Shown: piece by piece, positions 58,401-64,000 of the stretch
Layout of the letters: each line of letters starts with the position of its first letter
Numbering within the stretch: position 1 is the stretch's first letter
Assembly: GCA_035048495.1 (NCBI GenBank)
Contig: CM068553.1
Location: 29,040,978 to 29,104,977 of the forward strand
DNA: 64,000 bases
Direction: 5' to 3'
Origin: Euptelea pleiosperma
Lineage: Eukaryota > Streptophyta > Magnoliopsida > Ranunculales > Eupteleaceae
Program-made: the position numbers and the translations under genes
The notes under the pieces: model-generated
The model's database searches: none
The model's input: only the letters and a program-made list of their open reading frames with translations
What the model was told of the DNA's origin: nothing

Positions 58401-61400
58401 TTAATAATGTTAGAGGATCTCTTACCTCAAACAAAACCGTAATATGCCCATCCAAAAGAAAACATTGTATATATATCGTATTCCCAAATACATGTTACTA
58501 AACGGTCAAAAGACCTACATAACTCATGTATCCTTCTACAAGATAGAAGAATTAAACAAAATATAACATCGTCTCTAGCACAAGTCTATCATCAGAAATG
58601 TTGGAAGTATTAGACCAACTTCCCCTTATCCTTTCCTGAAAACAAAACATTTTAAAATGATGAACTAGGGCCCAGTAAGTACATTCCCGGTGCGTAAAAC
58701 CACTTAAATCAGCGACCTTTGTTTATTTTAAAACAAATACGATTTGCAAATGAGTTTCACATGTAATTCGATAAAACTCAATTCTCCATCAATTACTTAC
58801 GTATAACTTCGAATACAATGATGACTTTTCACATAACAGTCAACCTTTCTCTTATCAGAATACCCGTGACCATTTCTATACAGTCAAACTATCAATTCTG
58901 ATGTATTCAGTACCAACATTCTATCGGTTCTAGTGTACGATGTCAACACTTCTAGCCCACAAGTAAACTCCCTAATGTGCACACTAATTGTTTCATTAGG
59001 TATCCTCTCTCCGGATTCCCTAATTTTCTTTTAGGTATAAATACCTGAGGGGTCTCATGAATGAGACGACGCCTCTTCTTTAAGGGACTGGAACCCCAAG
59101 GGGTCTTAAGGAAATAAGACAACGCCTGATACTTTAGGGGACTAAAACCCCAAGGGGTCTCAAAGAAATGAGACAATGCCTGATTCCAACTAATCTGATA
59201 TTCCACATTCCCAATCACATTCTTATTCATGTCCTTAATCGTATTTATATGCATAAAACAATAATGTTTGTAGAAACATCTTTACATGCATAACATCCAT
59301 ATTTTTGCATTTTGAAACTAAAAATAAGATCATTTAAGCCCTATTAATATCTTAGAAAGCGAATACATAAAACGGATGAAAAACGTATATATCTCATTTT
59401 AAATGAATTTGAGCATGACTTCATCCAACTAAATAGATTACACATGTCCTCATCTATCATAATTTCATGCTTTTAAGATCACAAGAAATTATCAATGCAT
59501 TTACACATTTTATGTGGAAAATACAAGAATGGAGATTTTTCCTTACTAAAATTTAATAGATAACAAGAATAACATTTTCAGACATTTTTCCCAAAAATAA
59601 TAGAATTTTCTAGAATTTTTCTACAATATTCTGTGAATTTTCTACTATTCCCAAAATAAAATAATATTTATAAATAAATAAATAAATAATTAATCAATTA
59701 AATAAATAAATAATTAATTAATTAATTAAATAATAATTAATTAATTAATTAAATAAAGGCATAAAATAAATAACTATGTACTTACCAGTGAATACGCTAG
59801 AATCCTAAATCCTTGAATCTCGTACTATGCGAATCTCGAGGTAGCGCGTATCTCGAGGCAGTAGGCCCCACAAAAACTTTTCAAAGGACCTCCTGAATAT
59901 TTTCAGGAATTCCTAGGAATTTTCTAGAATTTCTTCTAGTTGAGGGTTTTTTTGCAAATATTCTTACCTCAGGGGTTAGAATACAAATACCCAAACTGAT
60001 ATAATTTTCTCAAGGCATGGCCTTGTATTTATAGAGGTTGAAAACTCAGAACTTTTCATTCCTATCCGATGTGGGACTATAATTTTGAACATTATTTTTT
60101 TTTTCAAATTTAATATTTTTGATAACTATAGTATGTAAAAACTTAAAATGTTGCCTAGAACTAAACACAATAACTTTTGACTCGCATGTCCGATTTGAAC
60201 AAACTTGATACCGATAGAAAGCTATTGTTGAAACCTTTAAAATGGCATACATATAATGTTCAAAGTATTATAAAAAGTCTACTATGATATTGCTAGAAAT
60301 AGGGTCATTACATTTCCTTTAGTCCATATGCTTCGTAAGAGTAAGATTGAACTTCTCAATTCTTTAGAAAAGATCAGAGTTGAAAGCTAGCAAAGAGAGG
60401 AGATGGTGATTAATGGAGTTAGTTGAGGGCAAGGGTGTTAACGTTCGCAAATATATAGACATAGCTGCTTTTATTTAGAATACCTAGTGTTTAATGGAGA
60501 TGCAGATGCAAGAGGACAAGGATGTTAATCAACTTTAGAGGCTGAAGATGATATTGCAATATTCCGAACAAAAAAAATGTCTAGTTCTTCAACTGTGCCA
60601 AATTGGTTTCTGGTTTATATTAATCTCTCTCCTGCAAGAGGACAAATAAAGAAATTCTTCTTGATATGAAGACCAAAACACTGTTAACCACAAAAAATTG
60701 ATGGAAATCTCCTCAAAGAAAATTCTCTTAAATCAGCTACATTTGATTTCTCAAATTTCACTTTCATTGGGATCAACTTTCTCAGAGGCCATATGTCGAT
60801 CCACAAAGAAATAGAGGCCTTACAAAGTTTCATAAACACTTGTGGTCAACTACCGAAATCTTCTTATTTAGTATCAAATAACCAAGACCACCATGATTGC
60901 AAAGCTGACAGCCATTCATTCAAAAATAATGAAATACCAACATTCATGGGAAATCTTTAAATGAACCCAAAAATTCTTGCTTGTATGGAGACTGGAGAGT
61001 AACGACATTTCTTTTTTCTAAATCAAGAGTTATATGGCTATCTTTTCAATTTGACGTCAAAAGGTTTCAGTAATTTGCGCATATGATGATGGTGGACAAG
61101 GAAGAAAAAGATCATTATGTAGCACACCTTGATCTTCTGAGATAGCCATAGCCCAACATCTAGGAGTAGCCTGTTCCCTGATGCATCTTTCTCATCAACT
61201 GCTTGCATGCACTGAGCAACATGCTCCTGTCCCGCACCTTCTGCCAACACAATAACCATATGCCCATTTTCTTTAAGCCGCTGTTCAATAAATTCAAAAA
61301 GCCCACCTTGCCCCTCAAGAAAAAATGGAGACTCCGGTATCAAGCAGCAATCCTGTTACAATTCAAACCTCATTGACGTATTGCGTAGTTGTAATGTAAT

Positions 61401-63201
61401 AGAACTACGTACTAATGATTATTCCAATTATACCATGGAAACGAATTCCTACATTGTCATTTCTGAAAAGGATATGAAACCAAAAAAAGGGATGGTCTAT
61501 CAATAGCTTATTGATACACGGTGCACATACAGGAGGGTTGGCCCAACCCATCTGACAGCCTATATAGGACTTCTCTTGTGCCAAAAGTTTACCAATTGCA
61601 TAATCATAGCCATTTTATCAGTTGCTTTTTCTCTGAACAGTCAAAAAAATATCGCAAGAGGTCCACAAAAAGAAGCACAGCATGGTAGTAACACAGACAT
61701 GGAAATGTGTGTCGGTTACAGACACTAACACAAAGTGTCAGACACACTATCCCACACAAACCTGACATGCCAACGTGTCCGTACAGTTTTTTAATGTGTT
61801 GAACAATATATCTTTTAAATATTTTTCCATGTTAAGTATACAATATAGGAAGAACATATTTTCTTTTTTCTTATAGGTACAAGTAAATAAACTGATATAC
61901 ACTAAAATCATGTAAACAATCAAAATAACTAATATCTGAAAACAGAATGGTTGAATAAATTAAGGGAGTTTTGGATCACCATTTTTCAAAAAATATTTAT
62001 TTAAAAAAGACTTTCCTGAAAATATATTTTTGAAAATGTGCTTTTCTTGAAAAGATTGTTTGGACCATCATTAATGCAAAATGTCTTTTCTTCTCTTAGT
62101 TGGCCCCACCACTATAATGTCTTTATTTTTTTGGAGGGGTGCTTCTACCAAAAACTGTTTCTTTGTTTATTATGTTCATTATGCTAGCAAATTTTAAACA
62201 AAGTCTTTTTTTACTTGAAAAACAGCTTTCAGCTATTTTTTATACAGACTTTTTGGCTTAAAAAATATATTTTAATGGAATAAATACTTTTTAAAAAATG
62301 GTCATCCAAACAATCGATATATTATTTTGGAAAAAGTCTTTTTGTGGAAAAAAAAAAAAAAAGGACTTTTCCAAGTCTAAAAATGGTGATCCAAACACCC
62401 CCTAAGATTTGTTTGGAGAAGTGTGTCAGCATGTGTCCGATGTGGCAAATTTTCAGAAAGTGTAGTCCTTGTTACATCGGTAGTTTCCATCATCCAATCC
62501 AGTTGAATCTGGGACAGGAGGCAATAATTTCAAGTGTCAGTCCAGTCAAGTGTAACTCAGTCATCTTTTTGGGCAGCAATGGATATGGTTTCACGGTGTT
62601 GTTACCAACCTGAGTCATAGTGAACTCCACGTACATGTTGCAGTGACTCTGCCAAGTCTGTTCTGACTTTGCCAAGTCCTTGCAGACACATCAGTTTTGT
62701 TGTTGGCAAAGTTTCACACCAGAAGCAAGTCTTAACATTGGGAGAGACCCATCAAAAGGTGGACCTCACATCCCTGTATGTGCTCCAAGTGTACCAATTA
62801 GTGGATTGTTTCTTAAGATCCCACCTAATTGGTACCTTAGGTTTGTGTTTGAATGCTTTTGCATGCCTGTGCACTATAACATGGTGTTAAAGTCTTACCA
62901 CATCTCGGCTTGCCAAAGTAGCATGCATGGCAATGAACCCTGAAGCAAACAAAAATTATAGTAACCCAGAGGAAATAGGAGAATTTAAATCCCATATATC
63001 AAGTTCATTACCTAAGTCTAAACAGAAATCTTCCAAGACAGTAATGGTAAATTATTATTCCAGTACCATACCACTGTATCGGCCCATAAGCTTCACAATA
63101 CCAACGCCATTCTCCACACTTTCAGCCTCCACATGTGCAGCATTAATGGCCCTTTGAGCTTCTTCTACAGCAGTGTCAAAACCAAAAGATTTGTCGATCA
63201 C
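46295..63201 (-). CDS. PFK: ATP-dependent 6-phosphofructokinase, 3' six exons (partial gene)
   Basis: The enzyme phosphorylates fructose 6-phosphate to fructose 1,6-bisphosphate with ATP in glycolysis. Six minus-strand exons were joined by GT-AG sites and phase: 63072-63201, 62899-62939, 61128-61352, 56831-56879, 46946-47100 and 46295-46462. All phases fit (remainders 1, 2, 0, 1, 2, 0). Visible motifs are DKSFGFDTA, the substrate-binding [61 protein letters not shown] and a C-terminal [17 protein letters not shown], as in plant PFKs. The N-terminal exons (GGDGT and PKTIDNDI motifs) must lie beyond the right edge. The introns are swollen by transposons, the largest to 9.7 kb. Whether the protein is plastidic or cytosolic cannot be judged without the N-terminus. 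Confidence 0.9.
46946..47100 (-). CDS. PFK: PFK exon (DPTYMIRA to AYIPIA)
   Basis: 155 nt, with acceptor GTGCAG and donor GTAAGT. It encodes the highly conserved [20 protein letters not shown] region near the active site. Confidence 0.92.
47170..47227. repeat. intron hairpin, 23-bp arms
   Basis: Imperfect inverted repeat; each arm contains ACGTTCACTATTTTG or its complement (47170-47192, 47204-47227), with an 11-nt loop. It lies 70-127 bp upstream of the PFK exon acceptor at 47101. Confidence 0.75.
48025..48790 (-). pseudogene. LINE (L1-type) 3' fragment with zf-RVT domain
   Basis: The minus frame from 48659 to 47955 reads as the zinc-binding domain at the C-terminus of plant LINE reverse transcriptases: [17 protein letters not shown], then [18 protein letters not shown] (CX2C and HX4HC-type ligands), then [16 protein letters not shown] preceding segment ([21 protein letters not shown], another frame) extends it to about 48760. 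A T13 run at 48025-48037 is the poly(A) tail on the minus strand. It is 5'-truncated, as is usual for LINE copies. No target duplication was found. Confidence 0.8.
49377..49567 (-). repeat. copia 3' LTR
   Basis: 191 bp; purine tract GAGGGGGAG (49568-49576, minus strand) overlaps the gag-pol stop. Confidence 0.95.
49575..53989 (-). pseudogene. copia gag-pol, two frameshifts
   Basis: Domains in order: gag with a UBN2-like region and two CX2CX4HX4C knuckles ([28 protein letters not shown]); protease [10 protein letters not shown]; pre-integrase zinc region ([18 protein letters not shown]); integrase D, D and E ([26 protein letters not shown]); RT with [18 protein letters not shown] and YVDD; RNase H with DADWAG, SSAEAE and YCDNKAAI. 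The likely start is Met 44 of the upstream-open frame (53989). A one-base loss near 51645 breaks the integrase C-terminal part, and an extra A in an A10 run at 51031-51040 breaks the RT start. Both lie in homopolymers, so sequencing error is possible. The rest is uninterrupted. Confidence 0.92.
54575..54625. repeat. 21-bp palindromic tandem repeat with TGACGTCA
   Basis: GGCTGATGACGTCAGCC-type units repeat with a 21-bp period in the copia leader. TGACGTCA is at 54581-54588 and 54602-54609; a third unit is degenerate (GATGATGTCAGC). TGACGTCA is the core bound by bZIP factors. Confidence 0.75.
54723..54735 (-). other. copia primer-binding site
   Basis: Minus TGGTATCAAAGCA directly follows the 5' LTR; one mismatch to the tRNA-iMet site TGGTATCAGAGC. 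Confidence 0.85.
54736..54919 (-). repeat. copia 5' LTR
   Basis: 184 bp, partner of 49377-49567. Confidence 0.95.
54925..56830. other. PFK intron, right of copia
   Basis: A segment of about 45 bp with GTAGACATGGACAC is repeated on both sides of the copia insertion (49350 and 54945). Otherwise no gene or element is recognised; short frames at 55042 and 56136 are not supported. Confidence 0.55.
56831..56879 (-). CDS. PFK: PFK micro-exon ([16 protein letters not shown])
   Basis: 49 nt, with acceptor GTCACAG and donor GTAAGAC. It supplies the linker between SQKIK and DPTYMIR; phase and sequence fit both neighbours exactly. Confidence 0.9.
56880..58219. other. PFK intron
   Basis: No recognised element. 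Frames at 57207-57697 look like no family I know. The last five bases, TTTCC, are the target duplication of the next LTR. Confidence 0.5.
58220..60312 (-). mobile_element. solo LTR, 2093 bp, TSD TTTCC
   Basis: On the minus strand it starts TGTAATGACCCTATTTC and ends GGGGGCGTGACA. TTTCC flanks both sides (58215-58219, 60313-60317). A TATA box (minus CTATAAATAC) lies near 60035. It contains an AATT/TAAA low-complexity stretch (59660-59760). Its termini resemble those of the LARD-like element at 32762-40502, suggesting a related gypsy lineage. Confidence 0.9.
59040..59190. repeat. ~60-bp tandem repeat, 3 copies
   Basis: AGGGGTCTCA...GAGACGACGCCT-type units begin near 59048, 59098 and 59152 within the solo LTR. 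Confidence 0.65.
60318..61127. other. PFK intron
   Basis: No gene or mobile element is recognised in this part. Confidence 0.5.
61128..61352 (-). CDS. PFK: PFK exon ([10 protein letters not shown] to SQKIK)
   Basis: 225 nt, 75 codons in phase 0, with acceptor TAACAG and donor GTGTGC. It encodes [11 protein letters not shown] and AEGAGQE; the Glu of the LIPE motif is expected to contact fructose 6-phosphate as in other PFKs. Confidence 0.92.
61353..62898. other. PFK intron with MITE
   Basis: It contains the Tourist-like MITE (61964-62402). Short GTGTCAGACACA-like and GTGTCAGCATGTGTCC words flank it. No gene is seen. Confidence 0.55.
61964..62402. mobile_element. Tourist-like MITE, 439 bp, TSD TAA
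   Basis: The ends GGGAGTTTTGGATCACCATT and (minus) GGGGTGTTTGGATCACCATT are inverted repeats. TAA flanks both sides (61961-61963, 62403-62405), as for PIF/Harbinger elements. Confidence 0.8.
62899..62939 (-). CDS. PFK: PFK micro-exon ([13 protein letters not shown])
   Basis: 41 nt, with acceptor TTCAG and donor GTAAGAC. It completes the split Gly codon of MGRYSG. His replaces the Tyr usually found in [13 protein letters not shown] of plant PFKs. Confidence 0.9.
63072..63201 (-). CDS. PFK: PFK exon ([11 protein letters not shown] to MGRYSG)
   Basis: 130 nt, with acceptor TTTCAG and donor GTATGG. It encodes the MGR motif that binds fructose 6-phosphate. It is the most upstream exon in the window. 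Confidence 0.92.
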
Positions 63202-63669
63202 CTGAAATTAAACAGGAAAATTTAACTAGAAAAATAAAAATGAGGCAGGTTGATACCTCAACTTGCACAGAAACATTAGTGACTCGAATATTAGAAATAC
63301 TATGAAGTTAGGGTGTCCAAGAGTTGCAAAGTGAGTTATGTAGTCATGCTATTGAGACATATTCAACCTGTTTATTCTCTGTTAAAAAACTATCATATTC
63401 TTATGTTGTTGTTGTAATAGTTTAGTCCTCTTTTGGCATTAAATTAGCTACCCTTTTTTTATAAGATTGATTAAAAGGGGAAGAAACCCACAGAATACAA
63501 AAAGAGAGGGCCTCCAGGGAAGGGCCTCACTTCAAAAGATGTATTTTTGGTCCGATGTAACTTATGTTAATAAAGTGGGCAGACAACACACCCAACTCTT
63601 GCCATATTTTCTATAATTCAGTTTTCCAGCTACAATTTTTGCAATTCCCATGTGTCGATACCCACATTC
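63202..63669. other. PFK intron, upstream part
   Basis: No gene is seen. The upstream PFK exons are not in this window. Confidence 0.5.
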
Positions 63670-64000
63670 GGTTGAATTAGATAATTAGGGTTAGGGTTAG
63701 GTTTAGGATCAAAGAGAGAAGAGAGAGAAGAGAGAATGATGTCATGTGATTAGGTCACAATGACTCCATAAATCTTATTTATATAAAAGACCACAAGTGA
63801 AAGACAAGTATACCCCTCACATCAAGGGGTATTTACATAATACTCAAAATACGCTATATACGTATAAAATAAGTATCTGATAACACTCCCCCTCAAGTTG
63901 GTGCATAGATATCTCGCATGCCTAACTTGCATAAATATCTGTGAAGTTGCCAACTGGGAACTCCTTTGGTGAAGACTTGCTCATTGGTCTTCACAAATGG
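63670..64000 (-). mobile_element. second Ty1/copia element, 3' end only
   Basis: The 3' LTR (about 63670-63885; minus start TGTTATCAG, TATA box minus TATATAAATAAG) is preceded by purine tract GAGGGGGAG and the end of pol. The outer LTR border is approximate. The rest lies beyond the window. Confidence 0.85.
63893..64000 (-). CDS. copia pol C-terminus (partial)
   Basis: The minus frame ends in a LCKLGMRDIYAPT-stop segment, the tail after RNase H in copia polyproteins; the element at 49575 ends similarly ([10 protein letters not shown]). An ADVFTK-like NEQVFTKG segment precedes it. Only about 35 residues lie in the window. Confidence 0.85.
   Translation of the reverse strand, partial: PFVKTNEQVFTKGVPSWQLHRYLCKLGMRDIYAPT

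Noticed and set aside
63688..63712. Interstitial telomere repeat (TTAGGGTTAGGGTTAGG)
   Set aside because: It is only about three units of an imperfect form and lies inside a copia LTR; not a telomeric array.

Overview
The window is nuclear DNA of a flowering plant. One host gene can be recognised, the 3' part of an ATP-dependent 6-phosphofructokinase (PFK) gene on the minus strand. Its six exons (63201 down to 46295) have consistent splice phases and canonical splice sites. Almost everything else is nested transposable elements; an intron-rich gene, LTRs with plant-type primer sites, Helitrons and MITEs all fit a repeat-rich angiosperm genome. Nothing bacterial or viral is seen.

Layout. 1-2137 is the end of an Athila-like LTR set in the gag of an old copia element (2138-3139 and 13828-14404, minus). 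That copia LTR is split by a large Athila-type Ty3/gypsy element (3140-13827, minus). Its only long reading frame fuses a gag N-terminus to RNase H and integrase. Host DNA starts at 14405 and is interrupted by a solo LTR (14859-17339, target duplication GACGT) and two foldback MITEs. From 19065 to 31872 there is a nest: a TRIM-like LTR, a second Athila subfamily (LTR 20315-21641, inverted LTR 25003-28863), two more solo LTRs (22689-24554, 25683-28369), a chromovirus-like element reduced to gag (to 31872), and a Helitron (29074-30156) whose empty site survives in the sister LTR.

31873-32515 is host DNA again, with a duplicated, decayed last PFK exon. 32516-42962 is an old copia pol remnant split by a very young large retrotransposon derivative (32762-40502; two 3461-bp LTRs round an 819-bp non-coding interior). 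43272-64000 is the PFK locus. Its 3' flank is a second copy of the host segments at 14405-19064 and 31873-32515, so the 3' end of PFK was duplicated in tandem. PFK introns hold a LINE fragment, a full-length copia element (49377-54919, two frameshifts), a solo LTR (58220-60312) and a Tourist-like MITE (61964-62402). A second copia element runs off the right edge.

The most unusual signal is shared by all seven Athila-type LTR copies. About 450 bp from the LTR start is a tRNA-like module: a box A-like sequence, exactly 32 nt, a box B, and then in most copies a T4-T6 run. Most of the longer LTRs also carry repeated CCGGAGTTGCA hairpins. All statements come from reading the sequence; no database search was run.
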